From contig JAIXZW010000021.1 in NCBI GenBank assembly GCA_027489375.1, positions 294,539 through 358,538 of the forward strand: 64,000 nucleotides of DNA. The letters run 5' to 3'. The notes below the pieces were generated by a model, which did not search any database, was not told the origin of the DNA, and saw only the letters and a list, made by a program, of their open reading frames with translations. Shown here one piece after another: positions 24,836 to 34,838 of the stretch. Positions within the stretch are counted from its first letter, which is position 1; each line of letters opens with the position of its first letter. The stretch comes from Paracoccaceae bacterium (lineage in GTDB: Bacteria; Pseudomonadota; Alphaproteobacteria; Rhodobacterales; Rhodobacteraceae). The position numbers and the translations under genes are program-made.

Positions 24836-25938
24836 TGGGTGACAAGGCTCCGCTCCTTTTGATCGCGGCGGGTGGCACGGGGGGGCATATGTTCCCCGCG
24901 CAGGCCCTTGCCGAGGCGATGGTGCGCAAGGGGTGGCGGGTGAAGCTGTCGACCGATGCGCGAGGGGCGCGCTATGCGGGCGGTTTTCCGCATGTGGTCG
25001 AGGTGGTGCAGGTGAGTTCGGCCACCTTTGCGCGGGGCGGTGCGCTGGCCAAGGCGCTGGTGCCGCTGCGCATCCTTGGCGGGGTGGTGAAGGCCGTGGC
25101 CGCGATGCTGCGCGACAAGCCCGCCGTGGTGGTGGGGTTCGGCGGATACCCGACGATTCCGGCGCTGTCGGCGGCATGGGTGCTGCGGCGGCCTCGGATG
25201 ATCCATGAGCAGAACGGGGTTCTGGGGCGGGTCAATCAGGTCTTCGCGCGGCGCGTGGACAAGGTGGCCTGCGGCACATGGCCGACCGCGCTGCCCGAGG
25301 GGGTGACGGGCTATCACACGGGAAACCCCGTGCGGGCGGCGGTGCTGGAGCGGGCCGGGGCGGGCTATATTCCGCCCGGGGATTACCCGATGAGCGTGGT
25401 GGTGATCGGCGGAAGCCAAGGGGCGCGCATCCTGTCGGACGTGGTGCCTGCGGCGATGGCGATGCTGCCCGAAGCCCTGCGCAACCGTCTGCGCGTGGCG
25501 CAGCAGGCGCGGGACGAGGATATGGCGCGTGTGGCCGAAGCCTATGATGCCATCGGCATGTTGGCCGAGGTGAAGCCCTTCTTCGCCGACATCCCGAAGC
25601 GGCTGGCCGAGGCGCAGCTTGTCATCTCGCGGTCCGGTGCGTCTTCGGTGGCGGATATCTCGGTGATCGGGCGGCCTTCGATCCTGATCCCCTTTGCCGC
25701 GGCGACGGGGGACCATCAAAGCGCCAATGCGCGGGGGCTGGTCGATGCGGGGGCGGCGGTGCTGGTGCCGGAAAAGGCGCTTGACCCCGCAAGCCTTGCC
25801 GCGCAAGTGGAGGCGGTCCTGACGCAGAGCGATGCGGCGGTGACGATGGCGCGGCACGCGCTGGCGCAGGCGCGGCCCGATGCGACCGAGCGGCTGGTTG
25901 CACTGGTCGAGGAATTGGCGAAGGAAAAAACGGCATGA
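24835..25938 (+). CDS. murG: Lipid II synthase MurG
   Basis: Transfers GlcNAc from UDP-GlcNAc to lipid I on the cytoplasmic face of the membrane. The 367-residue protein shows the GT28 landmarks: [17 protein letters not shown] at the N-terminus, [26 protein letters not shown], the second GGSQGAR loop, and [23 protein letters not shown] with the UDP-GlcNAc-contacting residues. It overlaps both neighbours (TAATG with ftsW, ATGA with murC), so the three are translated as a unit. Confidence 0.97.
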   Translation: MGDKAPLLLIAAGGTGGHMFPAQALAEAMVRKGWRVKLSTDARGARYAGGFPHVVEVVQVSSATFARGGALAKALVPLRILGGVVKAVAAMLRDKPAVVVGFGGYPTIPALSAAWVLRRPRMIHEQNGVLGRVNQVFARRVDKVACGTWPTALPEGVTGYHTGNPVRAAVLERAGAGYIPPGDYPMSVVVIGGSQGARILSDVVPAAMAMLPEALRNRLRVAQQARDEDMARVAEAYDAIGMLAEVKPFFADIPKRLAEAQLVISRSGASSVADISVIGRPSILIPFAAATGDHQSANARGLVDAGAAVLVPEKALDPASLAAQVEAVLTQSDAAVTMARHALAQARPDATERLVALVEELAKEKTA

Positions 25939-27359
25939 ACGCTGCCACCAAACTGCCCGGAGAGCTTGGCCCCATCCATTTCGTGGGCATCGGCGGGATC
26001 GGCATGTCGGGCATCGCCGAGGTGCTGATGACGCTGGGCTACCGCGTGCAGGGGTCGGATGCGAAGGCGTCGAAGATCACGGACCGTCTGGTGACTTTGG
26101 GCGCGACCTTCTTCGAGGGGCAGAAGGCCGAGAACATCGGCGAGGCGGCGGTGGTCGTCATTTCCAGCGCGATCAAGAAGGGCAACCCCGAGCTTGAGGA
26201 AGCGCGGCGCAGGAAGTTGCCCGTGGTGCGGCGGGCCGAGATGCTGGCCGAGTTGATGCGGCTGAAGTCGAACATCGCCATTGCGGGCACGCATGGCAAG
26301 ACCACGACGACGACGATGGTGGCGACCCTGCTCGACAAGGGCGGGTTTGATCCCACGGTGATCAACGGGGGTGTGATCCACGCCTACGGCTCCAACGCGC
26401 GTGCGGGGGCGGGCGAGTGGATGGTGGTGGAGGCGGATGAAAGCGACGGGTCGTTCAACCGTCTGCCCGCGACCATTGCCATCGTGACCAACATCGACCC
26501 CGAGCACATGGAGCATTGGGGCAGTTTTGACGCGCTGCGGAAAGGGTTCTTCGATTTCGTGTCGAACATCCCGTTCTATGGCCTTGCGGTCTGCTGCACG
26601 GATCATCCCGAGGTGCAGGCGCTGGTGGGCAAGGTTACGGACCGGCGTTTCGTCACCTTTGGCTTCAACGCGCAGGCCGATGTGCGGGCGGTAAACCTGA
26701 CGTTCGAGGGCGGGCGCGCGCATTTCGACGTGGCCTTGCAGGGCGAGGGCGAAGGGTCGGTGATCGAGGGCTGCGTGCTGCCGATGCCGGGGGATCACAA
26801 CGTCTCGAACGCGCTGGCCGCTGTGGCCGTGGCGCGGCATCTGGGGATGAAGAAGGACGAAATCCGCGAGGCGCTGGCGGGGTTTGCGGGCGTGAACCGC
26901 CGCTTCACCAAGGTGGCCGAGGTGGATGGCGTCACGATCATCGACGATTACGGCCACCATCCGGTGGAGATTGCCGCCGTGCTGAAAGCGGCGCGGCAGG
27001 CGATTGCGGGGCGGGCAGGGGCGCGGGTTATCGCGGTGCACCAGCCGCACCGCTACACGCGGCTGTCGAACCTGTTCGAGGAATTCTGCACCTGCTTCAA
27101 CGAGGCGGATGTGGTGGGCATCGCAGACATCTACTCGGCGGGCGAGGACCCGATTCCGGGGGCGAGCCGTGACGATCTGGTGGCGGGGCTGATCGCCCAC
27201 GGCCACCGCCATGCCCGCGCGGTGCAGGACGAGGCCGATCTGGCGCGTCTGGTGCGCGAACAGGCGCGGCCGGGGGATCTGGTGGTCTGTCTGGGTGCGG
27301 GGACGATCAGCGCTTGGGCCAATGCGCTGCCCGCCAAGCTGATGGGGGCGGCGGCGTGA
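25935..27359 (+). CDS. murC: UDP-MurNAc:L-alanine ligase
   Basis: Adds the first amino acid of the peptidoglycan stem. At 474 residues it is of standard size. Motifs: [17 protein letters not shown] near the start, the ATP loop [28 protein letters not shown], and [15 protein letters not shown] followed by [16 protein letters not shown], all typical of MurC rather than Mpl. The ATG overlaps the murG stop and the stop overlaps the GTG of the small DUF2484 gene. Confidence 0.97.
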   Translation: MNAATKLPGELGPIHFVGIGGIGMSGIAEVLMTLGYRVQGSDAKASKITDRLVTLGATFFEGQKAENIGEAAVVVISSAIKKGNPELEEARRRKLPVVRRAEMLAELMRLKSNIAIAGTHGKTTTTTMVATLLDKGGFDPTVINGGVIHAYGSNARAGAGEWMVVEADESDGSFNRLPATIAIVTNIDPEHMEHWGSFDALRKGFFDFVSNIPFYGLAVCCTDHPEVQALVGKVTDRRFVTFGFNAQADVRAVNLTFEGGRAHFDVALQGEGEGSVIEGCVLPMPGDHNVSNALAAVAVARHLGMKKDEIREALAGFAGVNRRFTKVAEVDGVTIIDDYGHHPVEIAAVLKAARQAIAGRAGARVIAVHQPHRYTRLSNLFEEFCTCFNEADVVGIADIYSAGEDPIPGASRDDLVAGLIAHGHRHARAVQDEADLARLVREQARPGDLVVCLGAGTISAWANALPAKLMGAAA

Positions 27360-27607
27360 CCTTGGGTCTGGCCTTCGCCTTTCTGTGGCTGATCGTGGCG
27401 AATGTGATCGCCATTCTGCCCACGCGGGACAGCCACTGGTCGGCGGCTTACGCGCTGATTGCGGTGGGGATCCCGATCCTTGGCTGGGTGACGTGGGAAA
27501 GCGGTCCGGTCTGGGGTATGGCGATCCTGCTGATGGGGGCTTCGGTGTTGCGCTGGCCGCTCGTCTTCCTGTTCCGCTGGGCGCGGCGCAAGGTGGCGGG
27601 CGAATGA
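27356..27607 (+). CDS. DUF2484 small membrane protein between murC and murB
   Basis: An 83-residue protein starting at a GTG that overlaps the murC stop (GTGA) and ending in an ATGA overlap with murB. Three hydrophobic stretches cover most of it ([48 protein letters not shown]), so it is an integral membrane protein of two to three helices. A basic tail [10 protein letters not shown] ends in the cytoplasm by the positive-inside rule. DUF2484 proteins are found at this dcw position in Rhodobacterales; the function is unknown. The tight overlaps suggest fixed stoichiometry with MurC and MurB. Confidence 0.85.
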   Translation: MTLGLAFAFLWLIVANVIAILPTRDSHWSAAYALIAVGIPILGWVTWESGPVWGMAILLMGASVLRWPLVFLFRWARRKVAGE

Positions 27608-28533
27608 CGCGGGCGCTGCCGCATGTGCGCGGAACGCTGACCGAGGCGCGACCCTTGGCCGATCTGACATGGTTGCGCGTGGGCGGGCCTGCGGATCTGT
27701 TCTTCCAGCCTGCGGATGAAGCGGATCTTGTGCATTTCCTGCGCGAGCTGGACCCTGCCGCGACGGTCTTTCCGATGGGGGTCGGGTCCAACCTGATCGT
27801 GCGGGATGGCGGGATACGGGCGGTGGTGATCCGTCTGGGGCGCGGGTTCAACGGGATTTCGGTCGAAGGCGGGCGGGTGGTCGCGGGGGCTGCGGCGCTG
27901 GATGCGCATGTGGCGCGGAAGGCGGCAGAGGCGGGTTTGGACCTGACCTTTTTGCGCACCATTCCGGGCAGCATCGGTGGCGCGGTGAAGATGAATGCGG
28001 GCTGCTATGGCTCTTATGTGGCGGACCATCTGGAAAGCGTGCGGGCGGTGACGCGGGCGGGGGATGTGGTGACGATCCCTGCCGCCGAGTTACGGCTTGC
28101 CTATCGGCAATCGCATCTGCCCGAGGGGTGGATCATCATCGAGGCCACCTTCCGCGCCGAGGCGGGGGATCCGGCGGCGCTGGAGGCGCGGATGGTCGAG
28201 CAAATCGCCAAACGCGATGCGAGCCAGCCGACGAAGGAGCGTTCGGCGGGGTCGACCTTTCGCAATCCGGTGGGCCATTCCTCGACCGGGCGGGCCGACG
28301 ACAGCCATGAATTGAAGGCATGGAAGGTCATCGACGATGCGGGCATGCGGGGCGCCCGTCTGGGCGGGGCGCAGATGTCGGAGATGCATTCGAACTTCCT
28401 CATCAACGCCGGAGGGGCGACTGCCGCCGATCTGGAAGGATTGGGCGAGGAAGTGCGAAAAAGGGTTTTCCAAGCGAGCGGGATCACGCTAGAGTGGGAA
28501 ATCATGCGCGTCGGTGAACCGGCGGCAAAATAA
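27604..28533 (+). CDS. murB: UDP-N-acetylenolpyruvoylglucosamine reductase
   Basis: Reduces the enolpyruvyl group to make UDP-MurNAc, using bound FAD and NADPH. The 309-residue length fits a type II-like MurB. FAD-site segments are present: [30 protein letters not shown] and [22 protein letters not shown]. The catalytic Ser is in [11 protein letters not shown], and the C-terminal [20 protein letters not shown] is typical. It overlaps DUF2484 by ATGA, and ddl begins 37 bases after its stop. Confidence 0.96.
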   Translation: MTRALPHVRGTLTEARPLADLTWLRVGGPADLFFQPADEADLVHFLRELDPAATVFPMGVGSNLIVRDGGIRAVVIRLGRGFNGISVEGGRVVAGAAALDAHVARKAAEAGLDLTFLRTIPGSIGGAVKMNAGCYGSYVADHLESVRAVTRAGDVVTIPAAELRLAYRQSHLPEGWIIIEATFRAEAGDPAALEARMVEQIAKRDASQPTKERSAGSTFRNPVGHSSTGRADDSHELKAWKVIDDAGMRGARLGGAQMSEMHSNFLINAGGATAADLEGLGEEVRKRVFQASGITLEWEIMRVGEPAAK

Positions 28534-28570
28534 CAAGAAAACGGGCATAAGACCCGGTTTGAGGCGGAAC

Positions 28571-29491
28571 ATGGCGGGCGGTTCGGGCAGAAGCGTCCCC
28601 CTCGTGGCGGTGTTGATGGGTGGGCTTTCCGCAGAGCGGGAGGTTTCGCTTGTGTCGGGGCGTTCTTGCGCCCGTGCATTGCGCGAAGCGGGGCATGATG
28701 TGGTCGAGGTCGATTGCGGCCACGATCTGCCTGCGCGCTTGGCCGAGATTTCCCCCGACGTCTGCTTCAACGCCTTGCATGGCCGCTGGGGCGAGGATGG
28801 CTGCGTGCAGGGCATCCTTGAATGGATGCGGATTCCCTATACCCATTCGGGCGTGCTTGCCTCGTCCCTTGCTATGGACAAGACGCGGGCCAAAGAGGCC
28901 TATCGCGCTGCCGGATTGCCCGTGGTGGAAAGCCTGATCGCCAGCCGCGAGGCGGTGGAGGCGGGGCATGTGTTGGCCGCGCCCTATGTGGTCAAGCCCA
29001 ATGCCGAAGGGTCTTCGGTCGGGGTCTACATCGTGCGGGAGGGGGCCAATGCGCCGCGCCTTGCCGCCGAGATGCCCGAGATGGTGATGGTGGAAGCCTA
29101 TATTCCGGGGCGGGAGTTGACCGTTTCGGTTCTGGGCGAGCGGGCGCTTGGCGTCACCGATATCATCACCGACGGCTGGTATGACTATGACGCGAAATAC
29201 AAGGCCGGGGGGAGCCGTCACGAGGTTCCGGCCCGTCTGCCGCAAGAGATCACCGAAGCCTGTCTCGACTATGCGCTGCGGGCGCATCGGGCGCTGGGCT
29301 GCCGCGGGCTGAGCCGGACCGACTTCCGTTGGGACGAGGGCAAGGGGCTGGCGGGGCTGTTCCTTCTTGAGACGAACACGCAACCGGGGATGACGCCCAC
29401 CTCGCTGTCGCCCGAACAGGCGGCCTATGTGGGGATGTCCTTTCCCGAGCTGTGCGACTGGATCGTGAGGGATGCGTCATGCAATCGATGA
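28571..29491 (+). CDS. ddl: D-alanine--D-alanine ligase
   Basis: Joins two D-alanines with ATP to supply MurF. The 306-residue protein has the ATP-grasp layout: [17 protein letters not shown] at the N-terminus with the first-subsite Glu, [15 protein letters not shown], the [14 protein letters not shown] segment, and [20 protein letters not shown] with the metal-binding Glu/Asn residues at the end. I chose the ATG at 28571, which has GAGG six bases before it; an in-frame start at 28514 inside murB would add nineteen non-conserved residues. Confidence 0.96.
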   Translation: MAGGSGRSVPLVAVLMGGLSAEREVSLVSGRSCARALREAGHDVVEVDCGHDLPARLAEISPDVCFNALHGRWGEDGCVQGILEWMRIPYTHSGVLASSLAMDKTRAKEAYRAAGLPVVESLIASREAVEAGHVLAAPYVVKPNAEGSSVGVYIVREGANAPRLAAEMPEMVMVEAYIPGRELTVSVLGERALGVTDIITDGWYDYDAKYKAGGSRHEVPARLPQEITEACLDYALRAHRALGCRGLSRTDFRWDEGKGLAGLFLLETNTQPGMTPTSLSPEQAAYVGMSFPELCDWIVRDASCNR

Positions 29492-30387
29492 TGCAGGGCG
29501 GGCAGCGCCGCGTTTACCAACGGCAGTTGCGGCGCGATCCGGCGCCGTCGCGCTGGGCGTACCGGATGCAGCGGCTGTGGCTGACGCCGCTGTTCCGCAC
29601 GCTGTTCCGCGTGGGTCTGCCGATCCTTGTGCTGGGCGGGATCACGGCGATCTACATGGCCGACGATGCGCGGCGGGCGGGGCTGGTGCAAGGCTTCGTG
29701 GACCTGAAGGAAAAGTTCCAGAACCGGCCGGAATTCATGGTGGGGCTGGTGTCGGTCGAGGGGGCGTCGACCGAATTGGCCGAGGCGGTGCGGGCGAAGG
29801 CTGCGCTGAAGCTTCCGGCTTCGTCCTTCGACCTCGACCTCGATGCCGCAAGGGCGCGGGTCGAGGATCTGGATGCGGTGGCCAATGCCGAATTGCGGGT
29901 GCGGTCGGGCGGGGTGCTGCAAATCCTGATCACCGAGCGGATGCCCGTCATGGTCTGGCGCACCGACGACCGGATCGAGATGCTGGACGAGACGGGGCAT
30001 CGCGTGGCGAGCCTTGCCTCGCGCGCGGACCGTGCCGACCTGCCGCTGATCGCGGGGACGGGGGCGGACAAGCTGGCGGGCGAGGCGCTTGAGATTTTCG
30101 CCGTGGCGCAGCCGATCATGGCGCGGGTGCGCGGGTTGGTGCGGATCGGCGAGCGGCGCTGGGATCTGGTGCTGGACCGTGACCAGAAGATCATGCTGCC
30201 CGAACACAATGCGGTGGCGGCGCTGGAGCGGCTGATCGCGCTGGATCGGGCCGAGGATCTGTTGGCGCGCGATATCCTGACGGTGGACCTGAGGAACGAA
30301 GAACGACCCGTGCTGCGGCTGGCACCCAATGCCATGACCGAACGCCGCAAAGCACAGGGCATTGACACGAGCGGGAGCGAATTATGA
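29479..30387 (+). CDS. ftsQ: Cell division protein FtsQ
   Basis: A bitopic protein of 302 residues that links early and late divisome parts. The N-terminal cytoplasmic tail is basic. The membrane segment is at about residues 46-64 ([16 protein letters not shown]). A POTRA domain follows ([20 protein letters not shown]) and then the FtsQ beta domain with [18 protein letters not shown]. It overlaps the ddl end by some codons and ends in an ATGA overlap with ftsA. It is the least conserved of the cell-division genes here, but position and domain order make the call firm. Confidence 0.94.
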   Translation: MQSMMQGGQRRVYQRQLRRDPAPSRWAYRMQRLWLTPLFRTLFRVGLPILVLGGITAIYMADDARRAGLVQGFVDLKEKFQNRPEFMVGLVSVEGASTELAEAVRAKAALKLPASSFDLDLDAARARVEDLDAVANAELRVRSGGVLQILITERMPVMVWRTDDRIEMLDETGHRVASLASRADRADLPLIAGTGADKLAGEALEIFAVAQPIMARVRGLVRIGERRWDLVLDRDQKIMLPEHNAVAALERLIALDRAEDLLARDILTVDLRNEERPVLRLAPNAMTERRKAQGIDTSGSEL

Positions 30388-31718
30388 CCGACCTTTACCA
30401 GTCGCAACGTGCAATGCGTCACATGCGCCGGGCCGCGATGCAGCGGGGCGTCATTGCCATTCTCGACGTTGGAACAAGCAAGATCGCCTGTCTGATCCTG
30501 CGCTTCGACGGGCCGGACCGGCTGCGCGAGGCGGACGGGGTGGGGCCGATGGCGGGGCAGTCGTCGTTCCGCGTGATCGGTGCGGCGACCACGCGGTCGC
30601 GGGGCGTGCGCTTCGGCGAGATCGCGCAGATGAACGAGACGGAGCGGGCCATCCGCACCGCCGTGCAGGCCGCGCAGAAGATGGCGAACGTGCGCGTCGA
30701 CCATGTGATCGCCTGTTTCAGCGGGGCCGAGCCGCGCAGCTACGGGCTTGCGGGCGAGTTGGAGTTGCAGGATTCGGTCGTGACCGAGCAGGATGTGGCG
30801 CAGGTGCTGGCGTCCTGCGACGTGCCGGATATCGGCATGGGGCGCGAGGTGCTGCACGCGCATCCGGTGAACTTTGCGCTGGACCATCGCACGGGGCTTG
30901 GCGATCCGCGCGGGCAGATCGGCAACCGTCTGGCCTGCGACATGCATCTGCTGAGCGTCGACGGGTCGGTGGTGCAGAACCTGCTTTACTGCATCAAGCG
31001 CTGCGATCTCGAACTCGCCGGTATCGCGTCTTCGGCCTATGTGTCGGGGGTCTCGAGCCTTGTCGAGGACGAGCAGGAGCTGGGTGCCGCCTGCATCGAC
31101 ATGGGCGGCGGTTCGACCGGCATTTCGATCTTTATGAAGAAGCATATGATCTATGCGGATTCGGTGCGGATGGGCGGGGATCATGTGACCTCGGACATCT
31201 CGAAAGGGTTGCAGATTCCGCTCGCCGTGGCCGAGAAGATCAAGACCAAGCATGGCGGTGTCTATGCCACCAGCATGGACGACCGCGAGATGATCGAGAC
31301 GGGCGGCGACAGCGGCGATTGGGAAAAGGACCGCCGCCAGATCAGCCGGACCGAGCTGATCGGCATCATGCGCCCGCGCGTCGAGGAAATCCTCGAGGAA
31401 GCGCGGCTGCGTCTGGATGCGGCGGGCTTCGACCAGTTGCCGAGCCAGTCCATCGTCCTCACGGGGGGCGCGAGCCAGATTCCGGGCCTTGACGGGTTGG
31501 CTGCGCGTATCCTTGGGCAGCAGGTCCGTCTGGGCCGTCCGCTGCGTGTGCAGGGCCTGCCGCAAGCCGCGACGGGTGCCGCTTTTGCCAGTGCCGTGGG
31601 CCTTTGCCTCTTCGCCGCGCACCCGCAGGATGAATGGTGGGACTTTGAAATTCCGTCGGAACGCTATCCGGCGCGATCCATCAAGCGGGCCTTCAAATGG
31701 TTCAAAGACAACTGGTAA
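30384..31718 (+). CDS. ftsA: Cell division protein FtsA
   Basis: An actin-like ATPase that tethers FtsZ to the membrane. The 444-residue protein has the phosphate-1 loop IAILDVGTSKIACLIL, the inserted 1C subdomain around RVDHVIACFSGAEPRSY, the phosphate-2 loop IDMGGGSTGISIFM, and the adenosine motif LTGGASQIPGLDGLA. The C-terminal amphipathic helix SIKRAFKWFKDNW is the membrane-targeting sequence. It is coupled to ftsQ by ATGA. A 205-base gap with its own regulatory signals separates it from ftsZ. Confidence 0.97.
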   Translation: MTDLYQSQRAMRHMRRAAMQRGVIAILDVGTSKIACLILRFDGPDRLREADGVGPMAGQSSFRVIGAATTRSRGVRFGEIAQMNETERAIRTAVQAAQKMANVRVDHVIACFSGAEPRSYGLAGELELQDSVVTEQDVAQVLASCDVPDIGMGREVLHAHPVNFALDHRTGLGDPRGQIGNRLACDMHLLSVDGSVVQNLLYCIKRCDLELAGIASSAYVSGVSSLVEDEQELGAACIDMGGGSTGISIFMKKHMIYADSVRMGGDHVTSDISKGLQIPLAVAEKIKTKHGGVYATSMDDREMIETGGDSGDWEKDRRQISRTELIGIMRPRVEEILEEARLRLDAAGFDQLPSQSIVLTGGASQIPGLDGLAARILGQQVRLGRPLRVQGLPQAATGAAFASAVGLCLFAAHPQDEWWDFEIPSERYPARSIKRAFKWFKDNW

Positions 31719-31828
31719 GCGCTACATCCTGCGAAAACGGCAAAATACCGCTGATTTTGCTGCTTATCGGCCCATATTTTGTGGGTCGGTAACAGTTTTT
31801 ACGTGACCTCTGACCCCCTTTGTGGATA

Positions 31829-31851
31829 GAATCGTGGATAAATTCGGATTC
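31829..31851. promoter_or_regulatory. Two GANTC methylation sites in the ftsZ leader
   Basis: GAATC at 31829-31833 and GATTC at 31847-31851 lie 73-95 bases before the ftsZ ATG. In Caulobacter, CcrM methylates GANTC and such sites in the ftsZ promoter affect its cell-cycle transcription. Whether these two do so is inference. Confidence 0.4.
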
Positions 31852-31923
31852 CTGCGCCCGGGACCGGCGCGAAAACCAGCCGATCAGAAAACGGCGGCAC
31901 AACGAACAGCAGGCGGAGTGGCT

Positions 31924-33585
31924 ATGACCCTGAATCTTACCATGACCTCGCAGCGGGAAGAGCTGAAGCCGCGCATCACCGTTTTCGGTGTCGGCGGTGC
32001 AGGTGGCAATGCCGTCAACAACATGATCGACAAGCAGCTTGAAGGGGTCGAGTTCGTCGTGGCGAACACCGACGCGCAGGCGCTGCAACAGTCCAAAGCG
32101 CATGCCCGCATCCAGATGGGTCTGAAGGTCACGGAAGGTCTGGGCGCGGGCGCCCGTCCGGCCGTAGGTGCCGCTGCGGCCGAGGAGACGATCGAAGAGA
32201 TCGTCGACCATCTGGCGGGCGCGCATATGTGCTTCATCACCGCAGGCATGGGAGGCGGGACCGGCACGGGGGCCGCGCCGATCATCGCGCAGGCCGCGCG
32301 CGAGTTGGGCGTCCTGACCGTGGGCGTGGTCACGAAGCCCTTCCAGTTCGAAGGCGGCAAGCGGATGAAGCAGGCCGAGGAGGGCATCGAAGCCCTGCAA
32401 AAGGTCGTCGATACGCTGATCATCATTCCGAACCAGAACCTGTTCCGTCTGGCGAACGAGCGCACCACCTTTACCGAAGCCTTCGCGATGGCGGACGACG
32501 TTCTGTATCAGGGCGTCAAGGGTGTGACCGACCTTATGGTGCGCCCCGGTCTGATCAACCTCGACTTTGCCGACGTGCGCGCGGTGATGGACGAGATGGG
32601 CAAGGCGATGATGGGCACGGGCGAAGCCTCGGGCGAGGACCGTGCGGTGCAGGCGGCCGAGAAGGCGATTGCCAACCCGCTGCTCGACGAGATCAGCCTG
32701 AACGGCGCGCGGGGCGTGCTGATCAACATCACCGGCGGCTATGACCTGACGCTGTTCGAACTGGACGAAGCGGCGAATATCATCCGCGAGAAGGTCGATC
32801 CCGATGCCAATATCATCGTGGGTTCGACGCTGGACACCAGCATGGAGGGTGCCATCCGCGTGTCGGTCGTGGCGACCGGCATCGATGTGAGCCAGGCCAA
32901 CCGTGCCGAGCCCGCCGTGGCCCGCCGTCCGATGAGCCAGCCGTTGCAGCCGCAGATGCAGCAACCCGCGCCGCAGCCGGCCTCGCAGCAAGCCCCCCTG
33001 ACCTTGCAGGTGTCGCAGCCCACCTATCAGCCCGCGCCGCCGCCGGCCTATCAGCCGCAGCCGCAAGCGCAGGCTTACGCAGCCCAGCCGCAGGGACAAC
33101 AGCCGCAGGCCCGCGCCGTGCAGCAGGAAACCCTGTTCGACACGCCGCAGCACTTCGAGCAGCACGAGGCCGAGGACGAATACGAAGTTCCGGCCCCCGC
33201 CTATCGCCCGCAGCCGCAAGCGCAACGTCCAGCCCCGCAGATCGACGTGGCGGCTTCGGAATTCGTCGCGCCCCGCCCGCCGGGAACTCCTTCGCCCGAG
33301 GCGATGCAGCGTTTGCAGGCGGCGGTGAGCAAGAACCCGACCGCGCAGCAGCCGCGCACGATGGTGGCCCAGCCCCGCGCCGCGGCCCCTGCGCCCAAAC
33401 CAGCCGAGCAACGTCCGCGCTTCGGGATCGGGTCGCTGATCAACCGCATGGCGGGAGGCACGTCCGAAGGTTCGGCCGCCGCGCGGCAGCAGCCGCCGGT
33501 GACATCCTATGACGACGAGCCGGATATGAACCCCGAGCAGGAGCGGATCGAAATTCCGGCCTTCCTGCGCCGGCAGGCGAATTGA
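31924..33585 (+). CDS. ftsZ: Cell division GTPase FtsZ
   Basis: A tubulin homologue that polymerises into the Z-ring. The 553-residue protein has the GTPase core in residues 15-320: [14 protein letters not shown], the tubulin signature GGGTGTG at 110-116 and the synergy loop [12 protein letters not shown] disordered linker of about 200 residues rich in Gln, Pro and Ala follows ([15 protein letters not shown] and the like), much longer than in E. coli. The conserved tail EIPAFLRRQ binds FtsA. I chose the ATG at 31924; an upstream frame adds an unconserved segment. A strong terminator follows, closing the dcw transcript. Confidence 0.97.
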   Translation: MTLNLTMTSQREELKPRITVFGVGGAGGNAVNNMIDKQLEGVEFVVANTDAQALQQSKAHARIQMGLKVTEGLGAGARPAVGAAAAEETIEEIVDHLAGAHMCFITAGMGGGTGTGAAPIIAQAARELGVLTVGVVTKPFQFEGGKRMKQAEEGIEALQKVVDTLIIIPNQNLFRLANERTTFTEAFAMADDVLYQGVKGVTDLMVRPGLINLDFADVRAVMDEMGKAMMGTGEASGEDRAVQAAEKAIANPLLDEISLNGARGVLINITGGYDLTLFELDEAANIIREKVDPDANIIVGSTLDTSMEGAIRVSVVATGIDVSQANRAEPAVARRPMSQPLQPQMQQPAPQPASQQAPLTLQVSQPTYQPAPPPAYQPQPQAQAYAAQPQGQQPQARAVQQETLFDTPQHFEQHEAEDEYEVPAPAYRPQPQAQRPAPQIDVAASEFVAPRPPGTPSPEAMQRLQAAVSKNPTAQQPRTMVAQPRAAAPAPKPAEQRPRFGIGSLINRMAGGTSEGSAAARQQPPVTSYDDEPDMNPEQERIEIPAFLRRQAN

Positions 33586-33616
33586 CGGCCTGAAAGGCTT
33601 TGTAACAATCGGAGGG

Positions 33617-33648
33617 AGCCGGACTGTAAAGTCCGGCTTTCTTCTTTT
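33617..33648 (+). terminator. Rho-independent terminator after ftsZ
   Basis: AGCCGGAC-TGTAAA-GTCCGGCT followed by TTCTTCTTTT, 32 bases after the ftsZ stop. It marks the end of the dcw operon. Confidence 0.92.
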
Positions 33649-33719
33649 GAATACAAGGGCTTGCCATGTTTCAACGGCTGTCATTCTGTGTAACGAAAGG
33701 TGAGTTGAGTTCGCAGGTG

Positions 33720-33773
33720 CAGCACCATATTGAGGTGCTGTCGGACGGGATTGTCCGCCACGCCTGACAGGCG
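33720..33773 (+). promoter_or_regulatory. Three hairpins in the lpxC leader
   Basis: CAGCACC/GGTGCTG (33720-33740), CGGAC/GTCCG (33742-33757) and CGCCT/AGGCG (33761-33773) follow one another, 46 bases before the lpxC start. Nothing shows a ligand; a structured leader is all that can be claimed. Confidence 0.4.
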
Positions 33774-33818
33774 AACCCGAAAGGGCCGGTCACGGCGGAA
33801 ACGCAAACGGGGGCGACC

Positions 33819-34727
33819 TTGCAAAACACTCTGCAATCCGCTGCGACATTCGTGGGCCTTGGCCTGCATGGCGGCGCCGAAGTGCGGATGATCGTCAAGC
33901 CCGCCGATGCGGATCACGGGATCGTCTTTCTGCGCACCGACCTGAATGAGCGGATTGTTGCCCGTTGGGATGCGGTGGTGCCGTCGCGCCTCTGCACGCT
34001 GGTTGCCAATGCAAATGGCGCTTCGGTTTCGACCATCGAGCATGTGATGGCGGCGCTGGCCGGTTGCGCCGTCGACAATGCGCTGATCGAAATCGACGGT
34101 CCCGAAGTGCCGATCCTCGACGGTTCCGCTGCCCCTTTCGTCGCGGGGTTCCTTGCCGCCGGTTTGCAGGCGCTTGACGCGCCGAGCCGTGCGATCCGCA
34201 TCCTGAAACCCGTCGAAGTGCGCGAAGGCGAAGCCGTGGCGCGACTCGAGCCTTCGGACATGCTCGAAATAGATTTCCGTATCGAATTCGCCGAAGCCGC
34301 GATCGGGCGGCAGGAAAAGAAACTGAGCCTTGCCAATGGCGCTTTCGTGCGCGAGTTGTCCGACAGCCGCACCTTTTGCCGTCAGGCCGATGTGGATGCG
34401 ATGCGGGCCAACGGTCTGGCGCTGGGCGGCACGCTGGAGAATGCGGTGGTCTTCGAAGGCGACCGTGTGCTGAGCCCCGGAGGGCTGCGCTACAAGGACG
34501 AACCGGTGCGGCACAAGATGCTGGATGCGGTGGGCGATCTGTTCCTTGCAGGGGCGCCGATTCTGGGCCGCTATACCGGCATCCGTGCGGGCCACGCCCT
34601 GACGAACCGTCTGTTGCGGGCGCTTTTCGATGATGTCTCGGCCTATCGCGTGGTCGAGGTCGGTGAGCAGACCGGATGCAAGCTTCCCGGTGTCGGCGTC
34701 ATCGCCGCGGACCTTCCGGCGCATTGA
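33819..34727 (+). CDS. lpxC: UDP-3-O-acyl-GlcNAc deacetylase
   Basis: The committed step of lipid A synthesis, a zinc hydrolase in the cytoplasm. The 302-residue protein keeps all metal ligands: His75 in TIEHVMAAL, His232 and Asp236 in HKMLDAVGD, with the general acid His259 in GHALTNRLL. The start is TTG, supported by GGGGGCGACC just before it and by the usual protein opening; no ATG fits. The gene stands after the ftsZ terminator, so it has its own promoter in the 233-base gap, where three hairpins are seen. Confidence 0.96.
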   Translation: MQNTLQSAATFVGLGLHGGAEVRMIVKPADADHGIVFLRTDLNERIVARWDAVVPSRLCTLVANANGASVSTIEHVMAALAGCAVDNALIEIDGPEVPILDGSAAPFVAGFLAAGLQALDAPSRAIRILKPVEVREGEAVARLEPSDMLEIDFRIEFAEAAIGRQEKKLSLANGAFVRELSDSRTFCRQADVDAMRANGLALGGTLENAVVFEGDRVLSPGGLRYKDEPVRHKMLDAVGDLFLAGAPILGRYTGIRAGHALTNRLLRALFDDVSAYRVVEVGEQTGCKLPGVGVIAADLPAH

Positions 34728-34838
34728 CGCGGCGGCGAAAGCCGTTTTGCGCAGCGGATTTTTCTGTGATAGAGCACGGTAAAGCAGGTGCCTTCGCGGT
34801 TTGGCGTGGCGCGGAAAATGTCGTGGGGTAGGCGGAAT

